Assembly (NCBI GenBank): GCA_003662535.1
Contig: QMYG01000029.1
Location: 1 to 7,094 of the forward strand
From: Candidatus Bathyarchaeota archaeon
GTDB taxonomy: Archaea; Thermoproteota; Bathyarchaeia; EX4484-135; B24-G1
DNA: 7,094 nucleotides
Reading direction: 5' to 3'
The notes below the pieces were generated by a model that saw only the letters and a program-made list of their open reading frames with translations, was not told where the DNA came from and did no database searches. The translations under genes and the position numbers were made by a program. Positions 1 through 5,386 of the stretch are shown in pieces; the stretch's first letter is position 1; the number at the start of each line of letters is the position of its first letter.

Positions 1-212
1 AAATATGCGTCGTCTTCGAGCTTTTCAAGCAGCACCTGATTGAAAGAGACGAAAAGCTGAACAAAATCTACAACAAATGCAAAAACGGAGAGCTCCTCTG
101 CGGGGAATGCAAAACGCTAGCCACAGAACTAATGAACAAATTCATGGACGAATTCCAGAATAAACTGGAAAGAGCAAGAGACCTAATTCCAAGCCTCCAA
201 TTCATAAAGTAA
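1..212 (+). CDS. trpS: Tryptophanyl-tRNA synthetase, C-terminal end (partial)
   Basis: The open frame enters from the left edge (first complete codon at position 3) and ends at TAA 210-212, giving 69 residues. Tryptophanyl-tRNA synthetase charges tRNA-Trp with tryptophan in the cytoplasm. The segment begins ICVVFELFKQHL and continues with a KIYNKCKNGELLCGECK stretch and a charged helical tail (ELMNKFMDEFQ, then ERARDLIPSLQ). From memory, this matches the C-terminal end of archaeal/eukaryal-type TrpRS, where 'GxLxCGxCK' precedes the final helices. The HIGH and KMSKS regions lie outside the window. The identification is strengthened by the neighbour: the cognate tRNA-Trp gene lies on the opposite strand, with its CCA end only 11 bp past this stop codon. 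TyrRS is a related family but does not fit this C-terminus as well. Confidence 0.82.
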   Translation, partial: ICVVFELFKQHLIERDEKLNKIYNKCKNGELLCGECKTLATELMNKFMDEFQNKLERARDLIPSLQFIK

Positions 213-262
213 GTAGCAAACTTTGGTGGGGCCGGTGGGATTTGAACCCACGATCTACGGGT

Positions 263-320
263 CTCACCGCTCCAGAGCTTCTTCATCCCCAAGGGTGCGG
301 GTCTGCATACCCGTAGCCCT
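263..320 (-). other. Anticodon-loop (37/38) intron of tRNA-Trp, possible box C/D guide
   Basis: This 58-nt intron lies between G37 (321) and A38 (262). The boundaries are set by the expected mature loop CTCCAGA. The splice fold is imperfect: CTCC (326-323) faces GGTG (268-265) with one T-T mismatch, flanked by 3-nt bulges AGA (322-320) and AGA (264-262). The intron holds CTACGGGT (316-309), complementary to positions 38-45 of the tRNA, and CTCTGGAG (277-270), complementary to the anticodon loop from 32 through the first intron bases. A CAGA (305-302) and a GTGA (267-264) follow at D'/D-like spacing, and GGGATGA (289-283) matches six of seven positions of box C'. No good 5' box C was found. 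A competing hairpin CGGGT-ATGCAG-ACCCG (313-298) also exists. Confidence 0.8.
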
Positions 321-342
321 CTGGAGCCCGCCGCCATACCCT

Positions 343-373
343 CTCTAGCGGCGGTCTTTGACGAGCACGCCGA
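343..373 (-). other. D-loop intron of tRNA-Trp (31 nt)
   Basis: The intron sits after C17 (374) and before the A (342) that precedes G18-G19. The splice site is a well-formed bulge-helix-bulge. The central 4-bp helix is CTAG (379-376) with CTAG (348-345). The 5' bulge is CCT (375-373) and the 3' bulge is AGA (344-342). The intron-side helix is CGGCG (372-368) with CGCCG (353-349), closed by a 14-nt loop. Cutting each bulge between its second and third base, as archaeal tRNA splicing endonuclease does, gives exactly a normal D-loop. The outer exon-side helix is weak (only C380-G341 pairs), so this is the relaxed HBh' form. Non-canonical D-loop introns are usually handled by broad-specificity endonucleases; that implication is inference. 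Confidence 0.85.
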
Positions 374-422
374 GGCTAGGCCACGGCCCCTCTGCCTAGC
401 CATTATGGGCTTTTCTTTGCTT

Positions 423-432
423 GGTATTTAAG
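423..432 (-). promoter_or_regulatory. TATA-type promoter of tRNA-Trp
   Basis: On the minus strand CTTAAATACC (432-423) matches the archaeal box A form TTTAAATA. Its centre is about 38 nt upstream of the tRNA 5' end (390), predicting a start near 402 and a leader of roughly a dozen bases. It lies about 20 bp beyond the stop codon of the same-strand gene ending at 452, so the tRNA probably has its own transcript. This is inferred from motif and spacing only. Confidence 0.55.
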
Positions 433-451
433 TGTTCCTTGTTGTTTTGCC

Positions 452-1132
452 CTAGTGCTGGATAACCGGTATGAAGGCGTCTACCTTCCTCCCAGCTGGC
501 AGGTCTACCTGCCCCACGCCCGGCGGTATGACCTTTGGAGGGCTTACCGTGATTGGTGTTACTGAGTAGCAGGGGGTTTGGTATTGCATTGGTATGACGA
601 GTTCTCCCTTCCTGTAGTAGGGGTCTTGGATTCTGGTTATTGGTGCCGAGAACATTAGCTGGGCCTGTATTGGGGCTTTTGCGTCGAAGTTGTCTCCGGT
701 CTCTAGGTCTACGACCGAGCCGTAGGGGACGTAGACTGTCAGGACTCCACCCTGAACCTGTATTCTGGGCGGGACCTCAGACCTCTCGATTCCAGATATT
801 TTCATCACGACGGCTCCAGCAGTCCTGCTAGTCTCAAATTCAGTTTCTACGGTTACAGGCTGGCTCTTATACGCCTTGTTGTAGAGCGTGGACATTATCC
901 AAGGGTTCGCCGTCCCGTCCAGCCTTGGGTAGCGGGTCTCTATCTTCCCGTAGACTCCGGCTTTCTGGCTCAATTGGGGTGCTCTTGCGGCTGGTGCTCC
1001 CTCCCTTGGGAAAATCTTGTCTCTTATGACTTCCCCAGCTCTTTCTCCTACCTTTTCTCCGATTTTCCTCATTATTGCTGGAGCTAGCTCTCTTAGGGCT
1101 AAACCGCATAGACAAACCGCTAATGCGGACAT
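452..1132 (-). CDS. Hypothetical protein, beta-rich with N-terminal hydrophobic/helical segment
   Basis: I do not recognise this 226-residue protein. It starts with a short hydrophobic stretch (SALAVCLCGLAL), then a charged, probably amphipathic helix (about residues 15-40, MRKIGEKVGERAGEVIRDKI) and an Ala/Pro linker. The rest (about 60-226) is rich in Val, Ile, Tyr and Pro in alternating patterns that suggest beta strands, for example GGVLTVYVPYGSVVDL. The N-terminus is not a convincing signal peptide because it lacks a basic n-region; a membrane-associated helix is possible. I chose ATG 1132 over the GTG at 1141 because AAGGTGG (1144-1138) sits at ribosome-binding distance before the ATG and overlaps the GTG. 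The gene lies 57 bp after the zinc-ribbon gene at 1190-1930 on the same strand, so the two are likely one operon and may act together (inference). No catalytic motif is visible. Confidence 0.75.
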   Translation of the reverse strand: MSALAVCLCGLALRELAPAIMRKIGEKVGERAGEVIRDKIFPREGAPAARAPQLSQKAGVYGKIETRYPRLDGTANPWIMSTLYNKAYKSQPVTVETEFETSRTAGAVVMKISGIERSEVPPRIQVQGGVLTVYVPYGSVVDLETGDNFDAKAPIQAQLMFSAPITRIQDPYYRKGELVIPMQYQTPCYSVTPITVSPPKVIPPGVGQVDLPAGRKVDAFIPVIQH

Positions 1133-1189
1133 AGAAGCCACCTTATTGAAAGTAATAAGCTGTCGGTCGGTAATAAAACTTTGTCAAGC

Positions 1190-1930
1190 CTACATGGCTG
1201 GTGCTGCCTGCCACATATACTCGCCGTCAGGCGTCTTTATCTTCGTTATTGTGTTTTTCTTCCCGCAGTGTGGGCACGCCATGGTCGTGGCGTAGAGCTG
1301 GCTGCCCTCCAAGATAGCCTTGGGAACGGGGACTTGGAAGATTTTCCCGCAGTGGCCGCAGGCGACCTCAATCCTGACGGAAGCTAGGGGAACCTGAGCC
1401 TCCTTGGGCGCCTCCTGCGGCCTCTCAACAGGCTTCGGCGCAGGCGCCTCTGCAGGTCTACTCGGCTCCTCACGGACTTCTGGGGGCTTGGCAAAGGCGG
1501 CACGCTCTTGAGTGGGCGATACTAACTCCCATCCCGGGGCGACCGTCTGCTGAGGCGTGATTGGCTGTTGGACAGCACCCATTCTCCGCCTCAGCTCCTT
1601 AACCCACTGCTCAGCCAGTGAGGTTGGAATCAGCATCCCTGTTATCGGTGCGAAGGATATTTTCCTAACTGTTCCCAGCCTGTCTACGAACCTGATTTTC
1701 ACGTATTTTATGCCTATTTTTAGCGGCTTAAAGGAGTCTACGTCTATTATTGCGTTGTATGGTATTAGCACGCTTCCCTCCTGAATCCACCTTGCTTCTG
1801 GCGGTCCGAAGCTTCTGAGGAGCACCTCCGGGGGGTTTAGGAGCACCCCATCATTGCTGAGTCTTGCGTCTCCGTAGAGGCCTCCGAGAGGCACGCCCGA
1901 AATCTCCGCCAGAAAGACTGCCTTAACCAT
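1190..1930 (-). CDS. Hypothetical protein: beta-rich N-domain, Pro-rich linker, C-terminal zinc ribbon
   Basis: This is a 246-residue protein in three visible parts. Residues 1-118 form a beta-rich domain ending in a helix. Strand patterns such as GDARLSNDGVLL, SVLIPYNAIIDV, YVKIRFVDRLGTVRKISF and the final helix SLAEQWVKELRRRMGA recall small PH/GRAM-like folds, but this is a fold impression and not a recognised family. Residues 120-180 are a low-complexity Pro/Ala/Glu linker. Residues 185-235 carry two CxxC knuckles (C191/C194 in CGHCG and C219/C222 in CPHCG) with 24 residues between the pairs, a typical zinc ribbon. No membrane segment is seen. The start is ATG 1930, with no strong ribosome binding site directly upstream. 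The protein could be an adaptor or regulator that binds nucleic acid or protein through the ribbon; that is inference, and the specific function is unknown. Confidence 0.78.
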   Translation of the reverse strand: MVKAVFLAEISGVPLGGLYGDARLSNDGVLLNPPEVLLRSFGPPEARWIQEGSVLIPYNAIIDVDSFKPLKIGIKYVKIRFVDRLGTVRKISFAPITGMLIPTSLAEQWVKELRRRMGAVQQPITPQQTVAPGWELVSPTQERAAFAKPPEVREEPSRPAEAPAPKPVERPQEAPKEAQVPLASVRIEVACGHCGKIFQVPVPKAILEGSQLYATTMACPHCGKKNTITKIKTPDGEYMWQAAPAM

Positions 1931-1967
1931 TACCCGTATACCCAGATAATATTGTGCGATATGTCAG

Positions 1968-1976
1968 AATAAAAAA
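1968..1976 (-). promoter_or_regulatory. Candidate TATA box for the 1930-452 operon
   Basis: TTTTTTATT on the minus strand (1976-1968) is centred about 42 nt upstream of ATG 1930, predicting a start near 1946 and a leader of about 15 nt. The same TTTTTTAT string occurs upstream of the DJ-1 gene. ACATATC (1963-1957) is an alternative box nearer the gene, so the assignment is weak. Confidence 0.35.
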
Positions 1977-2046
1977 CATTCTGCTCCGCCGAACATTCCT
2001 CGCTGCTTTCATTCTAGCGTCTGAAGCCCCTTCATTACAGTGAGAG

Positions 2047-2052
2047 ATATAT
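2047..2052 (+). promoter_or_regulatory. Candidate TATA box for the ECF S component gene
   Basis: ATATAT (2047-2052) is centred about 54 nt upstream of ATG 2104. Archaeal spacing would place the transcription start near 2076, inside the inverted repeat at 2072-2087. Inferred from motif and spacing. Confidence 0.4.
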
Positions 2053-2071
2053 GGGTGGTCGTGGTATCGTA

Positions 2072-2087
2072 GTGTAGAAAACTACAC
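2072..2087. promoter_or_regulatory. Inverted repeat at predicted transcription start, candidate operator
   Basis: GTGTAG (2072-2077) and CTACAC (2082-2087) are perfect inverted copies around AAAA. The 16-bp palindrome lies 17-32 bp upstream of ATG 2104 and covers the start site predicted from the TATA-like box. A bound regulator there would block initiation of the transporter gene. It could also form a small RNA hairpin if transcription starts upstream of it. No matching copy was noticed at other genes in the window. Confidence 0.45.
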
Positions 2088-2090
2088 AGC

Positions 2091-2097
2091 GAAGGTG
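2091..2097 (+). promoter_or_regulatory. Ribosome binding site deciding the start at 2104
   Basis: GAAGGTG (2091-2097) is complementary to the 3' end of archaeal 16S rRNA and lies 6 nt before ATG 2104. The in-frame GTG at 2095 is part of this site and is therefore unlikely to be the start. The gene at 1132-452 has the same AAGGTG arrangement with the same 6-nt spacing. Confidence 0.6.
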
Positions 2098-2103
2098 CAG
2101 CCC

Positions 2104-2895
2104 ATGTCCGTAAGGCTTACGACACGGGAAATAACCCTCACAGCGTCCCTAGCAGCCCTCTACATCGCCACAAGCATCGTGCCGGGAATACCAATCATAG
2201 GCGGGCAGGGGAAAATCTCCCCAAGCGTGATACTCGTCCCAGTCTACGCCCTACTGCTAGGCCCAATCGTCGGCCCCCTCACCATCTTCATCGGAAACCT
2301 CGGGTCTTGGCTCCTCCCACCCGGGAGACCAGACCCCTTCAGCGGATTAATGATAATTCCGGGGGTTCTCGGGGCCTTAGCATCTGCGACCGCTGTTCGT
2401 GGCCGTCGGGGCTGGATAGTTTCTTCCGGGGTTTTGGCTGTTTTACTGGCTTTGTGGTATTCGACTTGGGTCGGCATTGGTGCACCTTTCTATCCAGTTC
2501 CGCACGTAGCTGCGTTGCTTATACCGCTTGCGGCTCAGGGCCGCCTAGGCAGGTGGCTGCACACCGATAATAAGCGGATGGCTGTTTCCGCAGCCTTGGC
2601 GAGCTATGTGGGGCTGATGGCTGACCACATGGCCGGCAACCTCGTCTTCATCTTCTCCATAGGCTGGCTCCTGCCAGTGAAGCTGATTGAGGGCTGGCTA
2701 GGCTCCATGGGCCTGCCAAGCGTCTCGGCGCTTTTCATGTATATGCTTCCAGTCTCCATCGTTGAGAGGCTCTCGATGACCGCTGCCGCTACAATCATTT
2801 CCGCCGCTCTTATAGCGGCGCTGAGGGATACAGGCCTGCTGCCCGAGTGGAGAATGGAGACCGAACGCAACACGAAAAGTGGAAAAGCGAGGTAG
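2104..2895 (+). CDS. ECF transporter S component-like membrane protein
   Basis: This 263-residue, very hydrophobic protein has about six or seven predicted membrane segments. The N-terminus (LTTREITLTASLAALYIATS) is typical of substrate-binding S components of energy-coupling factor transporters, which capture vitamins or metal ions in the cytoplasmic membrane and pair with the EcfT/EcfA ATPase module. A conserved-looking loop GNLGSWLLPPG follows the second segment, then GLMIIPGVLGALAS. MADHMAGNLVFIF in a later helix carries polar residues (D, H, N) that could line a binding site. The C-terminal tail after about residue 240 is hydrophilic. No EcfA or EcfT gene is in the window, so it would use a shared module or work alone. 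The substrate cannot be read from the sequence. The next gene begins 8 bp downstream, suggesting co-transcription. Start chosen by the GAAGGTG site. Confidence 0.72.
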   Translation: MSVRLTTREITLTASLAALYIATSIVPGIPIIGGQGKISPSVILVPVYALLLGPIVGPLTIFIGNLGSWLLPPGRPDPFSGLMIIPGVLGALASATAVRGRRGWIVSSGVLAVLLALWYSTWVGIGAPFYPVPHVAALLIPLAAQGRLGRWLHTDNKRMAVSAALASYVGLMADHMAGNLVFIFSIGWLLPVKLIEGWLGSMGLPSVSALFMYMLPVSIVERLSMTAAATIISAALIAALRDTGLLPEWRMETERNTKSGKAR

Positions 2896-2903
2896 ACCCA
2901 GCT

Positions 2904-3935
2904 GTGAGCCGCCTAAGCCTGCCGAGGCCCGCCCGTGAAGGCGACCTGCTAGAAACGGTAGACGGGGCGCTCTGGGACGTGAAGGGCCTCATCCACCCGC
3001 CTAGCCGCATCGTCGCCTTCATAAGGTATGTCCCAGACCCAGAAGGAAGCAGGATTAGGCGTGTGGACGGTCGCAGATACAGGAAAATCTACCCAATTAA
3101 GGACAGATACGCCTTCGTGGAGGAGCACTACCCCAGCTACCTAGTTCATGACGGTGTTTTCGGAGACTTGATGTGCGAGGTTCCGGTGGTAGACGTGGCT
3201 AGGCTGTATGTTCCTGAGCGGAGGCTTCAGGAGCTGTTGTCGGGGCGTTTTCTCAGCGACGTGGAGCGAGACGCCGTGGAGCTGGCGGAGGCGGTCAAGC
3301 AGTCGGCCGGCGTTCCTTGGAGCTCTATGGGCATCTGCGGCTCGCTCCTATCAGGTCTATACGAGCGTGGCTCAGACATAGACCTAATCTTCTACGGGAG
3401 TTCGACGCAGCGGAAGGTCTACGAGGCGTTAAAAAGCCTGAGAGAGGAGGGCGTGCTGAGAAAATACACGAGAAGCGAGCTCCTAAAGCTCTACGGCTTC
3501 CGCTTCCCAGACACCAGAGTTCCGCTTGATGCCTTTCTGAAAGCCGAGGAGAGGAAGCTCCTGCAGGGCATGTTCATGGGCAGGGAGTATTTCTTCCGCT
3601 TCGTGAAGGACTGGAGCGAGGTAGACGTTTCTTACGGGGCTGTCAGGTTTAGGCCCGTGGGCTACGGGAGGATTAAGGCCGTGGTGTCGGATGCCTCTGA
3701 AGCGTTCTTTACGCCCTGCGCCTACAAGCTGGAGTCCGTGAGAATCCTAGAGGGCCCAGAGGTTCCAATAGTCGAGGTAAGCTCTTATCGGGGACGCTTC
3801 TGCGAGCAGGCGTGGGAGGGCGAAAGCATAGTTGCACAAGGAAAGGTAGAACTCGTGCTCAGAGAACCGCAGGAACCATACTACAGGCTTATCGTAGGCG
3901 GCAAGCCCACAGATTTCCTACTTCCACTACTGTAG
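2904..3935 (+). CDS. Predicted nucleotidyltransferase-fold protein (COG1665-like)
   Basis: This 343-residue cytoplasmic protein matches, from memory, an uncharacterised archaeal family with a predicted nucleotidyltransferase domain. The N-terminal part carries PRPAREGDLLET and HPPSRIVAFIRYVPDPEGSR, landmarks of that family. The central domain has the pol-beta-type signature: GS at 146-147 (CGSLLSGLYERGSDIDLIFYG region) and the metal-binding DID at 158-160, with a likely third carboxylate at D209 in VPLDAF. The C-terminal part (about 245-343) includes SSYRGRFCEQAWEGE and YYRLIVGG. Such enzymes transfer a nucleotide to an acceptor; the substrate is unknown. The start is uncertain. GTG 2904 follows GAGGT (2889-2893) and leaves 8 bp after the preceding stop. 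ATG 2847 would add 19 hydrophilic residues and overlap the preceding gene by 49 bp. Probably co-transcribed with the transporter gene. Confidence 0.8.
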   Translation: MSRLSLPRPAREGDLLETVDGALWDVKGLIHPPSRIVAFIRYVPDPEGSRIRRVDGRRYRKIYPIKDRYAFVEEHYPSYLVHDGVFGDLMCEVPVVDVARLYVPERRLQELLSGRFLSDVERDAVELAEAVKQSAGVPWSSMGICGSLLSGLYERGSDIDLIFYGSSTQRKVYEALKSLREEGVLRKYTRSELLKLYGFRFPDTRVPLDAFLKAEERKLLQGMFMGREYFFRFVKDWSEVDVSYGAVRFRPVGYGRIKAVVSDASEAFFTPCAYKLESVRILEGPEVPIVEVSSYRGRFCEQAWEGESIVAQGKVELVLREPQEPYYRLIVGGKPTDFLLPLL

Positions 3936-3971
3936 GACGGGCGCCGGCTCAAACTCCACACCTTTTTATCC

Positions 3972-3980
3972 TTAAAAAAC
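3972..3980 (+). promoter_or_regulatory. Candidate TATA box for the 4003-4305 gene
   Basis: TTAAAAAAC (3972-3980, preceded by C) is centred 27-28 nt upstream of ATG 4003, the spacing expected for a leaderless archaeal transcript. No Shine-Dalgarno-like sequence precedes the ATG, which fits leaderless initiation. CTTTTTAT at 3962-3969 is an alternative box. Confidence 0.42.
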
Positions 3981-4002
3981 ATTATATTTCTAAAGACGGG
4001 AC

Positions 4003-4305
4003 ATGAGTCCGCTCGACCTCTGCATGGCTGTCCTCTCATTGGCCCTTCTGGTAGGGGTTTCCATCCTGTTTTATATAAGCCTCGACCGAAGGCGTTTCCG
4101 AGCGGCGACAAGCTATATGTTTCTTAAGCATAACCGCTCAAGACAGGCTTTTCTAAGCATCTGCATAGGCATGATTGCGGACTTCTTCGCCAATCTATTC
4201 AGCTACTACGGCTACACCACAGTTGCAGACACCCTCTTCATAGCGGCTTACGCCCTAATCCTAAGCGGCATCCTGATGCTATGCAAAATAATGCGGGCGA
4301 AATAG
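4003..4305 (+). CDS. Small hypothetical membrane protein, three membrane segments
   Basis: I do not recognise a family for this 100-residue protein. It has three likely transmembrane segments: about residues 4-26 (LDLCMAVLSLALLVGVSILFY), 50-65 (AFLSICIGMIADFFANLF) and 74-95 (ADTLFIAAYALILSGILML). A strongly basic loop, DRRRFRAATSYMFLKHNRSRQ (about 28-48), lies between the first and second. By the positive-inside rule this loop is cytoplasmic, placing the N-terminus outside. The size, hydrophobicity, a TATA-like box at leaderless spacing and a clean ATG support a real gene. It precedes the F420-dehydrogenase-like gene by 58 bp on the same strand. Whether it serves as a membrane partner for that soluble enzyme is speculation. 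It carries no motif for quinone or metal binding that I can see. Confidence 0.68.
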   Translation: MSPLDLCMAVLSLALLVGVSILFYISLDRRRFRAATSYMFLKHNRSRQAFLSICIGMIADFFANLFSYYGYTTVADTLFIAAYALILSGILMLCKIMRAK

Positions 4306-4363
4306 CGAGGTAGACGGTAAACACTTTAACGCACCAACATTACTGCTCCTTTGGGGGTCGGGA

Positions 4364-5386
4364 TTGAAGGGCCAGAAACTCGGCTTCGAAGAGGGCCTAA
4401 AAGAGGTTGTTTCTAGCGGAAGATGCGCAGGATGCGGGGCGTGCGTGGCAACGTGCCCGGTTAAGGCGCTCGACTATCAGGACGGCCCAGTCCTCACAGG
4501 CGAGTGCAAGGAATGCGGAATATGCTCCCAAGTCTGCCCGAGAAGGGAATTCAATCTAGCAGAACTGGAGGAACTAGCCTTCGGACGCACACGCACAGAA
4601 GAAGAGAAGTTCGGAGTATACAAGAAAATAATGGTGGCGAGGGCGACGGACGCAGATATCAAGTCCGTCTGCCAAGACGGAGGCGTGGTTACAGCCATAC
4701 TAGCGTCTACCCTAGAGGACGGCACCATCGACGGAGCCGTGGTCTCGGGCCTAGGAGAAAAACCCCTCTACCCAGTGCCAGTCATAGCGGCAAGCCGTGA
4801 AGACCTCCTAAACGCCGCCGGGACACGGTACACCTACTCCCCAAACCTGCTGGCGTTAAGGGACATAGCTAAGTTCAACAGCGTCGCCGTAGTGGGGACA
4901 CCTTGCCACATTCAGTCGGTGAGGAAGATACAGCAAATACAATTAAAGAAATACACGAGGAGGATTAGCTACCTCGTGGGGCTCTTCTGCACGGAGAGCT
5001 TCCAATACGACGGCCTAATGTCCACCCTGTCCGAGAAGCTCGGCGTTTCTCCAAGCAACGTAAAGAAAATGAACATTAAAGCTAAAATGATAGTATACAC
5101 GGATTCAGGCGAGGAAAAGACCATCCCACTTAAGGAGCTACGCCCATACATGAGGACTGGATGCCACTACTGCACAGACTTCTCCTCAGAACTGGCGGAC
5201 ATCTCCGTGGGCGCCGTCGGACTAGCCGGGTGGAACCTCGTAATAATACGCTCAGACCGGGGAGAAGATGTGGTGAATCGGGTTTTAGAGAAGGGTTTGC
5301 TTGAAACTAAGCCTGTTGAGCAGGAAAAGCGGGCCCTGGAACTATTGATTAAGCTGACTGAGATGAAGAGGAAGCGTGGCGCCTAA
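4364..5386 (+). CDS. F420H2 dehydrogenase-type iron-sulfur flavoprotein (FpoF/FqoF/FrhB family)
   Basis: This 340-residue protein has two ferredoxin-type [4Fe-4S] motifs at the N-terminus (C21/C24/C27/C31 and C48/C51/C54/C58). They are followed by the FrhB-type flavin/F420 domain: DADIKSVCQDGGVVTAIL (about 95-113), VVGTPCHIQSVRK (177-187), GLFCTESF (206-213), and CHYCTDFSSELADISVG (267-283). C103, C181, C209, C267 and C270 are candidates for further cluster ligands. The family oxidises reduced coenzyme F420 through FAD and Fe-S clusters. Two N-terminal ferredoxin motifs plus a length near 340 resemble FpoF/FqoF, the electron-input subunit of F420H2 dehydrogenase, more than FrhB. No other Fpo/Fqo, hydrogenase or sulfite reductase gene adjoins it, so it may act as a soluble F420-ferredoxin oxidoreductase (inference). 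The start is TTG 4364, 5 nt after GGGGGT; no in-frame ATG occurs before codon 90. Confidence 0.85.
   Translation: MKGQKLGFEEGLKEVVSSGRCAGCGACVATCPVKALDYQDGPVLTGECKECGICSQVCPRREFNLAELEELAFGRTRTEEEKFGVYKKIMVARATDADIKSVCQDGGVVTAILASTLEDGTIDGAVVSGLGEKPLYPVPVIAASREDLLNAAGTRYTYSPNLLALRDIAKFNSVAVVGTPCHIQSVRKIQQIQLKKYTRRISYLVGLFCTESFQYDGLMSTLSEKLGVSPSNVKKMNIKAKMIVYTDSGEEKTIPLKELRPYMRTGCHYCTDFSSELADISVGAVGLAGWNLVIIRSDRGEDVVNRVLEKGLLETKPVEQEKRALELLIKLTEMKRKRGA

Larger units (their letters stand above)
224..390 (-). tRNA. tRNA-Trp (anticodon CCA) with two introns and encoded CCA tail
   Basis: Read on the minus strand, the acceptor arm is GGGGCCG (390-384) pairing perfectly with CGGCCCC (234-228), then discriminator A227 and genomic CCA (226-224). 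The T-arm is GTGGG-TTCAAAT-CCCAC (251-235). The anticodon arm is GCGGG (331-327), loop CTCCAG (326-321) plus A262, and CCCGT (261-257); the only non-Watson-Crick pair is G27-T43. The anticodon CCA is 324-322. The variable loop is AGATC (256-252). The D-stem is GCCT/TGGC (381-378 with 336-333; three pairs plus T13-T22), with D-loop AGCC+AGGGTA. This only closes if a 31-nt D-loop intron (343-373) and a 58-nt intron at 37/38 (263-320) are removed, leaving 78 nt including CCA. The mature loop CTCCAGA and AGCCAGG D-loop resemble haloarchaeal tRNA-Trp as I recall it. The gene converges on trpS, its cognate synthetase. Confidence 0.93.

Noticed and set aside
263..342. Reading CGGGTATGCAGACCCG (313-298) as the anticodon arm of a different tRNA
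   Set aside because: It would give a 6- or 8-base loop without U33. The CTCCAGA loop with the GCGGG/CCCGT stem gives a regular tRNA-Trp.
68..403. 111-codon open frame on the minus strand across the trpS/tRNA region
   Set aside because: It runs through the tRNA-Trp gene and antisense to trpS, and its translation has no protein-like domain.
2095..2103. GTG 2095 as start of the ECF S-component gene
   Set aside because: The GTG is part of the GAAGGTG ribosome binding site, which is ideally placed for ATG 2104.
4504..4800. 98-codon + strand open frame inside the F420 dehydrogenase gene
   Set aside because: It is a shifted-frame shadow of a gene with clear ferredoxin and FrhB motifs; its product is Arg-rich and motif-free.
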